From Rhizopus sp. PT2906 (taxonomy: Eukaryota; Mucoromycota; Mucoromycetes; Mucorales; Rhizopodaceae), in assembly GCA_025529335.1 (NCBI GenBank), contig JAMYHX010000087.1:1-64000 (forward strand): 64,000 nucleotides of DNA, given 5' to 3'. Below the pieces are notes generated by a model. That model was given only the letters and a program-made list of their open reading frames with translations, had not been told where the DNA came from and did not search any database. Positions 33,431-44,006 of the stretch are shown here, piece by piece. The position numbers and the translations under genes were made by a program. How positions within the stretch are numbered: the first letter of the stretch is position 1; each line of letters starts with the position of its first letter.

Positions 33431-34781
33431 AAAAGCATCATGTCTTGAAAAAAGGAAACGCCTGTTTTGTAGTTTCTGAATGCCAAGAAATCGTTATGAC
33501 ACGACATCGTTTTCAACAGCAAGCGATATGGTCTCTAAAAATACGACTTAACTTTCTGAAAACGCGAATTTGGCCAATAGACCAGAAGATAAGCCAACAA
33601 GGAAGGATGTATGCTGCGATCTTCTTTTAAAATAGTAAAATTTAAAAACAATAAAAACAATAAAGAAATACAATCACAGTAGTTATCATTTAATCTTAAT
33701 GAGTGAGATCTTGATAAGGAGTGGGTGAGTGATATCCTTCCTTGTTTGCTCTATCCAACCATCTCATAAAATTCTCCAGACACCGATATTGATTGCTATC
33801 TTGTTGGAAGCACTGTATATTCATTTATTGACAAGTAGTGCATAAATATATGTACTTGTCTCTGCTGTTAGCCAAATTATCATCTGCCAATATGCATACC
33901 ATATAAACATACCTGTATAGGTCTAAACAAAAGAAGGCCTCGTAAAAAAAAACTGAAATTTATGCTCCCAGTTGAAGTGTAATAGTGATAAAATAGTTTG
34001 TGCTTTATATAGAAGAGACTTTTTGTTTAATGATAAATACGATCTTTTAGTGTAACTGCTCTGACCTTTTGTTTTTAAAATGAATTACAAATTATTCGAA
34101 CACTGATAAAAAATAATAATTTCAGACAACAAATGATAATAAAAGAGGGCCCATCAGAAGCAAAAGGATGAGTAAAGAAATGATTAATATTTCAGCTATT
34201 AATTTGATATTAAATACCTACATTATAAAGAGGAAGCAAAAAAGTGAGTAAACATATAAAGAAGTGTACTATGGATGGGTCAGTTATCGCTAGCCCAGGC
34301 AAGCGAAGAAAAAAAGAGAGCGAGATACAAGAGAGGAGAGCAAGCAAAGAAGAGAGAGAAAGTGAGAGCAAGAAAGAGAATGGATGGGACCAAGGTTTGG
34401 TAATAACCAAACTACCCCCAGCTAGCACCGGTACTGATTCGATTTTGATATATAACACTACTTATTAGCTTCTTACAAGTGTAAAGAGTATAACATACCT
34501 TAAGACTAGCTGGGGAATAGCTGATCTTACTTTTTGGACCAAAGAAGTCAAGATCAGACTATTTAAACAAATCCTCTAACAACTTTTCATTCTGTATAAA
34601 GTCTTGACCACATTTATCTTTTCTCAAAAGTATCAAGTTCATTTTATATATTATTAAATGTTGCCTTTTTAAATAATAAAAAGGGCATAAAGGGTTTAAT
34701 TGTTATTGATCTTGTAATGTGTGCGAATAGTTTCTGAAAAAGGTGTATCTAGGCCCACTTTTATATTTATTAAAAAAGGAT
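33431..34781. other. intergenic with a possible small minus-strand gene
   Basis: Mostly AT-rich. On minus, a 39-codon segment 33812-33696 (starting CFQQDSNQYRCLENFMRWL and ending in a stop) sits after a good acceptor, and TATAAA occurs on the same strand at 34009-34004. I could not place a start codon and first exon that keep frame. Confidence 0.35.
33696..33812 (-). CDS. possible last exon of a small unrecognised protein
   Basis: 39 codons after a TACAG acceptor, with two Cys spaced by ten residues and amphipathic character, ending HSPTPYQDLTH. It could be a small mitochondrial or secreted protein. Partial: the 5' exon is not resolved, and the frame of the nearest upstream ATG does not fit. 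Low confidence. Confidence 0.25.
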   Translation of the reverse strand, partial: CFQQDSNQYRCLENFMRWLDRANKEGYHSPTPYQDLTH

Positions 34782-35090
34782 TTATTTTTGCTCTTCGACT
34801 GCAAATGCGTTTTTGCCTCTAACGTATGCCTTAATAACATCACCAAAACTCTTGCCTTGAATATGCGCTATTTCTAGTTCTTTAGCACTTGGTTCTCTTG
34901 AGCCATCTCCTCCAGCAACAGTTCCCGCACCATAGGCTGATCCACCAACAATCTCCGACATGTCATTCAACTGAGCAGGATATCCAAGAGGGACATAGAT
35001 CATACCTTGATGAGCAAAGTAAGTGACTGTGGTTAATGCAGTTGTTTCTTGACCGCCATGCTATATGAGTGATTAATGTTGCAGCCATGT

Positions 35091-35126
<36 letters not shown>

Positions 35127-35633
35127 TGAGAACCAGTACTAAAAAAGGTTCCTCCAAGCTTTCCACGAAGCGCGCCTGTAGCAAAAGCTGCTCCAGTACC
35201 ATCCAACAATCTGTAATGTCATAAGCCTCTATTTCTCTATTAGATAATGCTCAACTTACGCTTTCATTTGGCTTGGCATCGTTCCAAATCTTTTGAATAA
35301 TTTTTAGATTTGTGTGTATATAAATCACTATTAAATTTACCTTGTGGGGAAACCAAGAATGATACCATCTGCTTCATTCAATTGTTCAGGCCTGATAACT
35401 GGTAATTCAGGTTTAGGAGGTGCTCTAATCTTTTGCAATACGCTTTCAGGAAGCGTTTCCTGCACTTTATTCGTTCTTTAATTACTGTGTCACTTATTTC
35501 TTGTGTACTTACCTTGGAACATCTTAGCAGCAACACCACTAGATTCTAAGCCCTTTTGTACTTCAATACCAAGCTTGTATACATGGTGATAAACCGTGTA
35601 GATAACAACATATACTTTAGCCTTTTGAGACAT
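34782..35633 (-). CDS. NAD(P)H:quinone oxidoreductase, WrbA/Pst2 type
   Basis: Exons on minus: 35633-35513, 35464-35341, 35289-35260, 35210-35126, 35060-34782, giving 212 residues. Flavodoxin-like FMN protein that reduces quinones by two electrons. Seen in order: [17 protein letters not shown] (FMN phosphate loop, with YT in place of the usual YS), [42 protein letters not shown], and [10 protein letters not shown] ... [12 protein letters not shown]. Exon 3 is only 30 bases. Intron 4 begins GTA and runs straight into a 31-base A tract on the coding strand. Five exons all join in frame. Confidence 0.9.
35093..35123 (-). repeat. 31-base homopolymer at a 5' splice site
   Basis: T31 on plus, A31 on the coding strand, starting three bases after the donor of intron 4 of the quinone reductase gene. 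Confidence 0.9.
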
Positions 35634-35998
35634 TTTTGTTTAATGTAGAAAGAAAGTCAGATTGAAAGTTGCTAACGGCTTTTTAAATAGGTCAAATTTC
35701 ATTTGATTATAAATTTTATTATTAATGATATTTTTAAGCTTTTTATTGATCGTTCCGCGAAAACTAAAAATGCTTCGATCCAGAGACAAGCGCAAAAAAA
35801 GGGGAAAAGAAGGATATACAGCCAAAATGGTGTCGCAAAAAAAAAAAATTTACAGTGTCGCATTTTTTTTAAAAAAAAAAGGGTGCCGCACAATCAGGCA
35901 GTTGCCGAAGTAAACAACAAAGATGTGGTGGCCACCCGCCCTAACAACTTCTTCAATCATATCAAGCAATGGTGGAACTCTAAGCAGTAGACTTCAAA
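35634..35998. other. intergenic with short GTGTCGCA repeats
   Basis: Promoter of the quinone reductase gene at the left. Around 35830-35893 GTGTCGC-like octamers recur three times, separated by A- and T-runs. Open frames here are low-complexity lysine-rich and not supported. Confidence 0.4.
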
Positions 35999-37166
35999 TT
36001 ACCCTCCCAAGAAGAAAAAATTGAATCGATGCTTGCTATATACTGAAGAATAGAGCGGCTTTAGGGGTGTTATCCACCACATCGAAGTTTGAAAAGAAAG
36101 CAACAACGATTGATTTACAACGGACAAACAATTAAAAAATTGAAGAAGATACATACGTGTTACTTGAATAAAGAATACACCAATTCTTTTGAAGATATCA
36201 CAGTTTCCGTAGGGAAACTTTCGGCCAATGAAATGAAGCATTGACACTAGTCCATAGCCAGTCTTAGTGTAATCCTGTGTCTCCTTTGAGTTGTTTGAAA
36301 GGTGAAAAGGACCTGTAGTTTCAACAGCGGCAACTTCTATCTTGTGTTTGTTGTTGATAATGATGCCATCAGCATTGTAGTAGGAACTATTATCTTTGTG
36401 CGCCAACTTCAATTCATCACAAATGGCCTGCAATCGAACTTCTCTGGGCTGAAATTTTGTTGTTTCAATCATTTTTGACAAACGATCGATTATTAGCCAT
36501 ATAATTCGATGATTATAGCTTGTTTCAAGCTTGTAAACATCACTGTCTTCAATAAACAATCCAGAAATATTAAAGCAAAAGTAAGCTATACGGATAAGTT
36601 CCAATTATTAATTCAAATACTCACAGTGATTGAACCACAGTATGAAAGAATTTCATGAAAGCCTTATTTGACTTGAAAACTGAATTATACTTGTGCTAAT
36701 AACTCATTCGAGACTGTTCATCGGCGAGTGTCTATAATTTAAGTAATATAATGTTAAAGATCTATATAAAAGGAGTTTGTTCCATAAACTAAAAGTATTA
36801 CTTATTATCGTATCGAAAATTCAGCTATAAAAATCTTGGTCTTTCACAAAGGGGTCAGGGATTTCTTTAATAATCATTTCTGCCTTGTCAATCAAAACTT
36901 TAGGATAATATTTTCTTATTAATTCAGAGCCGATATTGTTTCCAAGTTGGATAGCGTTCAAGTTCTCTAAGCTATAACAAAATGTCAATGTACTAAATAA
37001 TAACACCAGACAAAATTTGTGGATACCTGTATTTGTTTATGTCGTTCTGTGTTTGCATATTCTCCAAGGCTTTCTTCCAAAGCTCCCAAATACCTAACTT
37101 TACATCTTGGAAAACACTACATGCACCAGAAATTAGACTAATACTACGGGCGCTACCTTTACTCAT
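35999..37166 (-). pseudogene. degraded member of a repeated unknown protein family
   Basis: Minus-strand pieces of one family. Piece 1, from ATG 37166: SARSISLISGACSVF then IWELWKKALENMQTQNDIN, spliced by GT-AG to piece 2 with LENLNAIQLGNNIGSELIRKY (ends about 36823). Piece 3, 36604-36130: GLFIEDSDVYKLETSYNHRI, YYNADGIIINNKHKIEVA, ETTGPFHL and TKTGYGLVSMLHFIG. The blocks look conserved, and I have the impression that the last pattern recurs in Mucorales genomes, but function is unknown. Piece 2 ends in a stop with no clean join to piece 3, and the C-terminus is lost, so I call it a pseudogene; an unusual intron could still rescue it. Confidence 0.5.
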
Positions 37167-38013
37167 TACCTATGGCGTCTTCCAACAAAACTTTCTAATG
37201 TGCAGCGCCATGCTAAACATGGCTTTATGAAGTTACCGTCTTGGATTGGTTCTTTTCAAGAAGAAGAGAGATATAAAAAGAAAAGTTATTTATTCTAATT
37301 CTATGTTGTCAGTTGATCAACAAAGAGTCAAGATTATTTAAGCGTAATTGTGATAAATTTATATTTTATATAAGAGTGAACAGGACAGCCTTAGGTTAGG
37401 TAGAGACTTTGGTAATGTGAAGTTGTAAAATGATGTCACATGTAGTGCCTAGAAGAAGCGTCCGTAGTACTAGCTTATTTTCTGGTGCATGTAGTGTTCA
37501 CCTTACATCTTCTTCTACGACTATTTCTATTTCTCCCTTGCTTTCCTATTGACAACCATAAAATAAGAATTCTAATGTTTTTGTTTTTCTTTCTTCTGGT
37601 AGATTGCTAGATACTTACAAATTCGTCGTCTGTATCATAATATAGGATTCATAGGAATTTGTAGTTTGTGCCAAATCTGCTGGTGATTTCTGCAAAGGTA
37701 TGATGCCAAAGATGTTGATGGCAAAAGCGAAGCAGGTTCTTCAAATATTTTCCTTTTCTTGTTACTGCGGTCAGCACTCACTACTTGAGCTCTATAGTTA
37801 ACGGAAGCAATATTGCTGTTGCTACAATTACTGAGAATGAGGCCTGATTGCTCTTCAGTCGATTATTTTTGGGCATTAATATCTTTAATACATCAAACTT
37901 TCAGTCTTTTAATTTTTACCTTGTTATCAACATCTTTCGCGGTTATGCTCACATCGGAAATTGAATTAAACGAGTCCTCAGCATACGACCTACTTTCTTT
38001 TATTCTTGAACAA
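37167..38013. other. intergenic with inverted partial copy of the neighbouring family
   Basis: At 37457-37498 the plus strand repeats, with 37 of 42 matches, the minus-strand sequence of 37154-37113, so a fragment of the same family lies inverted about 300 bases away. The rest is promoter and leader of the YIPF gene. Confidence 0.6.
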
Positions 38014-39065
38014 ATGTCTGGTAAATATAATGTCATTGTGGACATGGATGACGCTGCCTACACGCAGGTAAGATAATTGAACTGTATATAGATATATATA
38101 TTGCTCTTTATATAAAACTAGTATGTTTAGCCTGCCACTATAGAAAGCGATGGATTAGAATTTCAAGGTAATTTAAACAAAAGAGCAAAGAAAAGACTTT
38201 AACTTGCAGCATAGACTTTTCCACTTCTAGTACAGGATTAAACAAACGTATGTATATATACTTGTTAAGCAACTGTAAGCTTTTCTAATAGTCACTTGTT
38301 ATAACAGCTCAGGCACCACCTCCACCCCCTTTATTACCAGAAACTGCCACATCATCCAATAGTAATAGTGGCGTTGGAAAGCCTATTTGGTCAGTCGATT
38401 ATTATGCTACATTCTTTGATGTAGACACAACTCAGGTTGTTGAGCGATGCTTAAAGTCAATGTATCCTGTAGGTGACTTTGCAGCAGATACGCTCCAGAA
38501 CCAGCCTGATCTATATGGGCCATTTTGGATTGCCACCTCTGTTGTATTTGCAGTATTTGTGTGTTCATCGCTCGCTGGGTCATTGGCTGCTTATATCGCA
38601 GGAAAATCACACATTTATGACTTTACATTACTGAGCTTTGCAGTCATTGTTATCTACATGTACGCCTTCTTATGTCCCGCACTTGTCTGGGCTTCAACCA
38701 AATACTTTGGCTGTCAACCCAGTTTGTTGGAAATCATCAACTATTACGGATATGGGTTGACGATTTGGATACCAGTTTCGGTAAATAGAATGCTTTAAAG
38801 AAAAGGATATAGAACTGAATCATATATCTTGTAGCTACTCTGTATCATACCCTTTGATTATGCCAGATGGGCATTTGTAGGCATAGCTTTCATCATCACT
38901 CTGGCCTTTTTAGTGAAAAATCTGTATATTGTTATTTCCAGGACAGACGCAAAGACTTCACGTATCATTTTACTGGCCATCTTGTTTGCACACACTGTAT
39001 TCACTCTGGTACTCAAGATAGCCTTTTATAGTTATGACTATACAACCACTGTTGACCAGCCTTAA
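38014..39065 (+). CDS. Yip1-domain membrane protein (YIPF1/2-like)
   Basis: Exons 38014-38067, 38131-38167, 38215-38247, 38308-38780, 38835-39065, giving 275 residues. The N-terminal cytosolic part has a proline run (PPPPPLLPETATS) and the signature WSVDYYATFFDVDTTQV; five hydrophobic segments follow, including LYGPFWIATSVVFAVFVCSS and YGYGLTIWIPVSLLCIIPFD. Yip1-family proteins act in ER-Golgi vesicle traffic with Rab GTPases. Two exons are only 37 and 33 bases. The start at 38014 is the ATG that splices in frame into these small exons; the longer open frame upstream is hydrophobic and probably leader. The family is secure; the first three exons are inferred. Confidence 0.88.
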
Positions 39066-39118
39066 AAATAAAATAGTGGCTTGATTTTATGTTTTTACCT
39101 TTTTCTTTTCTCTTTATA

Positions 39119-40524
39119 ATGCCAACGACGCCTGTATTCAAGTCCAAGAGACAACAAAAGATCTGGGAACGAGAAAGGCAGCAAGTAGAAAACAAAAAGA
39201 GAAATGCCAATAGTTATGTCAATCAGGCTCCATTTCGCTACTGCGAGCGAAACTTTAAATCAAGAGTACCTCCTCCAGACTTTACCCATGTTGTCGATTT
39301 TAGCAATCTTCCTGGAAACCATACAAAGGAAAACCTTGAGTCGATTGTGCCTATAACGTTATCTCGTAATCTAAGCGAGCTTTCTGATTTATTCGGTGAT
39401 CATTCCTGTCAGAATGCATATATATTGAAACATGTGCCAGGATTGATCATCATTCCTAACGCTTTCACTCCCAAAGCTCAACGTCACTTGATCAAGCAAT
39501 GTCTTTCAGTTTATCCTCGACCACCAAACACGTCAAACCTTGACACGCATTATATTGTTCCTGCCTCGGGTATTTGGCCACTTTACGAGGCACAAGAAAG
39601 AGGTGAGCTAACGCCTGACGATCCCGAGTTTTATGTGCCAAAGAAAGCACATGTTGATGGTGATGATGGCACTTATAGCGATTCTGAAGACGAAAAGAAA
39701 CAAGAAACGCAAGCGGCATGTTCATCTTGTACGCAGATCGCTGCCTGCTCTGATGATTTTAAACCCATCGTTGACGAGCCCAAACCTGATCCACCACCAG
39801 CATCTAGTGTACCCTTATTACCCCCATCAGAACTCGTACGAAAAATGCGCTGGATAACACTTGGGTATCAGTATCATTGGCCAACAAAGACGTACCACCT
39901 TGATCGTAGATACCCCTTTCCAAAAGATGTAGCAGAACTAAGCAAGGCGGTTGTCTATGCTGTAGAAAACATTGGATACGATAATGGTGAAGGCCAAGCT
40001 TGGCTGAATAAATACAAAGGAGACGACTTCAATGCAGAAGCAGGCGTCATCAACTATTATCAGTACAGGGATACTCTAATGGGACATGTAGACAGAAGCG
40101 AATTGAATATGGATGCGCCTTTAGTTTCTTTAAGGTATATTGTTATAGATGCTAGACATTGAACTCATTCGCCTCTACAGTCTTGGACACTCTTGTATAT
40201 ACTTAATAGGTGGACTGACTAGAGAAACAGTGCCTACCCCTTTGTTACTGAGAAGTGGGGATGTTATCGTCATGACTGGACCATGTAGAAAGGCTTTCCA
40301 TGGTATAGTCAAAAGAAGAAAAAATAAATAGGATATGGACGTTAATTACTAATGACACTACTTTAGGTGTTCCGTTGATCATAGAAGGCTCATTACCAGA
40401 CTATTTGTCAAATAACAATGAATATTCAGACTCACCAGATTGGAAGCTATTTGGTGACTTTATGAGTACTAGCCGTATTAACCTTAATATCAGACAAGTC
40501 TATCCTCCTGGCGAGAAACAGTAA
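39119..40524 (+). CDS. ALKBH1-type Fe(II)/2-oxoglutarate dioxygenase
   Basis: Exons 39119-40134, 40181-40302, 40367-40524, giving 431 residues. AlkB-type core: YYQYRDTLMGHVDRSELNMD carries the H-x-D metal pair, followed by PLVSLSLGHSCIYLIGG, LRSGDVIVMTG, AFHGVP with the distal His, and RINLNIRQVYP with the 2-oxoglutarate-binding Arg. An acidic, Cys-containing insert (about residues 180-240) interrupts the N-terminal half. ALKBH1 proteins demethylate tRNA m1A and have been proposed as DNA 6mA erasers; early-diverging fungi carry abundant 6mA, so either role is possible. It starts 53 bases after the YIPF stop and converges with the next gene with 8 bases between stops. Confidence 0.93.
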
Positions 40525-40532
40525 TAGATTGT

Positions 40533-42497
40533 TTATTCATATACCTTGGGTAAGAGTATCATAAAGACGAATCCTTCGCGTTCTAATGCAAATCTTAGGT
40601 CCAATAAATCTTTTTCTTCTGTACTTTTATCTTGACCGTTCCACATGCCTATCACGGCACCACCACTTCCAGGAAATTTAGCAGCACAGTTGTGTTGTCT
40701 AGCTAATTCAATCATTCTCAAGTTGGGAGCACCTACAACTGCATCACCATAGACTTGTCTGCGTAAATCAAAATTGGCAGACATAAGTTGAGCAAATGAT
40801 TGATGATTATGTGTTTCTAATGCATGTCGAGCTTGGTCTGTAAATGATGCAAACTTTTGCATTGCTTTTATGATCTAACAAGTCAATGTTTGGTATCTCT
40901 TTTCTCTTTTGTTTCACAGAATTGTTTACCTCTTGATCGCCGTTTAAAAATCGTTGCTTAACTGTGCTATGTACTTTACCAGAATCTTCAGGATCAGCGA
41001 CATAGGCTAACCACAGTTTAGGCAGTAAAGAAACATCCAAACGCTCATATTTTCCGTATCCATGTTTCTCCATGTGCTCCTTGTTGAAATCCATATATAC
41101 TAGCCCACCAAATGACTACGATATAGTTAATGATTCCGTTTTTATAATGATTTTCTATGTATACCTGAATCACTCTGTCTTGCAATCCAGCAGCAATACC
41201 GAGCTCGTCCTGTTCTACCTTTAAAACCAAACTCGCTTGCAATTCCAATGGAATTTGCTTCTCAGTGACACCATAAAACACCATCAATGCCTTCCATAAA
41301 GCAGTGATAATAGCTGATGATCCTGCTAAGCCTACTTGTCTAGGAATGTTGGTCTCAAACAGCACGGTGAACCCTTGTTCGGTGTTGATAGGTATCTTTT
41401 GAGCTTGACAGTGTCGATAAAAGACTTTGCAGCAGGCTTGCAACAGTCTGTCGCCTGTTTCATATCCATCAATCTCTGACACACCGGCTAAACAGGCCAT
41501 CGAAAGAAAGCTGTGAGGGTCAGAGACTGGGTTGGGTAAAATAGTGATAGTTTCCAATTCTTCTGGTCTGTTGGGTATGAGAGTGACTTCAGCCCAAAAG
41601 TTGGAAATAAGCAGCGACATGGTCTTTCCAAAAAATCCATCACTGGGATTGCCCATCAGGCCCACACGAGCATAAGCTCGTTGGTGAATAGGGTTGGTCT
41701 GCAGATGACTGGTGTCTATTCTCAATCGATCACGGAGACAGTCTTGCCAATGGTCAAGATACTCTTGGAAAGAGATGTTTGGATTTGCGTAGGCCACTAA
41801 GCGCCCATTTGGTACAGGTATTGTCATCTTTGGGTTCCACTTGTCAATTTTTTCTAAATGTGCAATATCTTCACAGCCAAGACCGTATGCTATAGGTATA
41901 TTTGTATCTGATGTATGCAGGGTAAAGCTAGATGAACGGAACAATTCGTTATTTAGGTCACTGTCCCAAAGAACAGAAGGAAAGGTAACAACTACATCTT
42001 GTTCAAGCAGTTTAACGCGTTTCACAAATGCTACATCTCGAAAAACTCCTTCACTAATAATATAGCGTTGAGTTAAATACTACCAAAAGAAGGAAAAAAA
42101 AAAAGAGTACCTGATTCCCTTATTTAACACATTTTCCCGTGAAAAGCCTACTGAACTTGCCCAACGTTCATAGTGCTTAAAGCTAATATATACACGTGAA
42201 TCAATAGTAAAAATGACAGGGGAATATATCTTACTTGTATGCATCTGTAACAATAAATACTTTTTCAAAAAGTTCCTTCAAATCTTCATACAACCAACTG
42301 AGAGCGGGTTTTCCAGAAATTGGTAATAGTCCTTTAGGTACACCTCGATACTTTAGATAGTTTGGGTCATAAATAGACTAGAACTATGTTGGTTATATTC
42401 AGAAAACAAGAAAGAAATGTGTGTTTACTTTGATATCAATTTCGACTTGGTTTCCTTTTGCTGATGAGGCTACGATAACAAGTACCTTGTTACTCAT
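40533..42497 (-). CDS. glucuronokinase-like GHMP kinase with degenerate N-terminal nucleotidyltransferase-like region
   Basis: Exons on minus: 42497-42429, 42377-42235, 42182-42111, 42053-41165, 41115-40930, 40874-40533, giving 566 residues. The C-terminal two thirds is a GHMP kinase: RAYARVGLMGNPSDGFFGKT, then PRQVGLAGSSAIITALW (ATP loop) and KFPGSGGAVIGMW, as in plant-type glucuronokinases that make glucuronate-1-phosphate. The first about 170 residues resemble a sugar nucleotidyltransferase (GVPKGLLPISGKPALSWL, VFIVTDAYNFKHYERW), but the GxGxR loop and the Asp of the metal-binding segment are absent, so this part looks inactive. Substrate is inferred from motifs only. Confidence 0.82.
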
Positions 42498-42707
42498 AGT
42501 AAATGAAAAAGAAAAAGAACAAAAATATTAGTTTGGCTCGGAGCAGTAAAAAAAAAGAGGCATGAATTAACCAAATGGGGTAATTTGCGGAGGATTTTCG
42601 TGTAGAAAGGCTCCGCGTATATTTGAATATAGTCATCTTGAACTGCATAGGTCTATTTTATATTTTATAGTAGTAAAATATGCTAGGGAATAATATCGTA
42701 ATGCTGT

Positions 42708-44006
42708 TTATAGTTTCTCTTTTAGCAACGCGTCTTTTCGATTATACCAACGCACGACTTCTTCGTAAATAGTCCAAGAAATAGCTGAATTCAAAGGTTT
42801 TCTGATCAGTCTTACACTGATTCCATCAAAGAATCCCATGATGCCTTCCTCCTGTCATTCTTTTCTTAGTTGATGTAATTCATTGTATGAATCATTCCCT
42901 TACCATGTACACTTTTCTTGCTGATTGTACCAAGTTTTTATAGATTATAGGTTTTAATTGCATACGAGTCTTTAACATATCAAAAGGCTGTGTGATACAT
43001 GTAGCAGCTATGCCTGCAGTTACTCCAGAACCCAAGTTGATAAGTGCGTTGGCTACAGGCTTATGGTGCATACTTGAATATTCTTTTGAAAAAACATTAA
43101 CCTCCCTTCTTTTCTTTTTAAAAGATATATAATTACCGTTAGCCCATGACTTGAATCCTTCATAAAAGAATAAATAAATTCCAGCAAAGGGTGCGTCACG
43201 AATAAACGTGGCTCCATATCCAGCAAATAAACCTATATAATAAACATATCAGCTTTCTCAATTAAAGCAAAGGAACAACCCCAAGTTTACCTCTAACACC
43301 ATCCGTCTTGATGATAGATGTAAAAGCTTGTGATAAGCTTGTATAATTATAAAAGTTGCTCTATAGGATCGTTTATCATTTGTGTACAAGCCTTGTCACT
43401 TTCCTTACCTCATATCTCACTTTGACCACTGTAATGGGCATCATGATGTATCCCACTGCCCCTCTTGCCACTGAACCTGAGACTAAATTTTCCCAGCGGT
43501 GAGTGTCTTTACTATTCGTTACCGTAGGCTTCCACACGGCCCTTGTATTTGAGACGATTTCTCGAATTTCAGACAGAGCAAAGAAATAAAGCGCAGAACC
43601 AGGTACATTTCTATATTAACATACACTTGTTTCTTTATTACATCAAGTATATCAATAATCCTTGTTCTTTCCTTACCTCATAATAGTCGGTACTGTTCCT
43701 CTCCATAACCCACCGTAACCGTTATGCTGCACAACGTCTTTGATAGTCGAATATATGTTGCTAAGAGCAAATATTTAGGGCAAGTGATCTACTTTTTGTA
43801 TGTGTGTTAGGGTACCTTTTATAAGGTGCTACTTTTAACCCTTTTGTTTTTGCTTCCTTTAAAAATGCTAGGTGATCTTGTCGTTGTTGTTGCAATCTAG
43901 TTTTAATCAAATCAAGTGGTTGTAAGGCAACGCAGGCCGTCATTCCTGATAGTGCGCCGCCTGTCAAGTGTAAAATGGGTGTCTGCTTCTTGTCTTGTTT
44001 TGACAT
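42708..44006 (-). CDS. HEM25: mitochondrial carrier, Hem25/SLC25A38 type
   Basis: Exons on minus: 44006-43816, 43760-43677, 43610-43409, 43360-43291, 43232-43137, 43082-42904, 42851-42708, giving 321 residues. Three carrier repeats are seen, with PLDLIKTRLQQQ, PITVVKVRYE and PFDMLKTRMQLKP. The segments GGLWRGTVPTIMRNVPGSALYF and the C-terminal GFFDGISVRLIRKPLNSAISWTIYEE are those of the SLC25A38/Hem25 group, linked to glycine import for heme synthesis and, in yeast, to isoprenoid supply for coenzyme Q. Seven exons, all in frame. The second repeat has PI-T-V-VK rather than PxDxxK. Confidence 0.9.

Noticed and set aside
35703..35990. 95-codon lysine-rich frame on plus
   Set aside because: Driven by A-runs and GTGTCGCA repeats; overlaps the promoter side of the quinone reductase gene.
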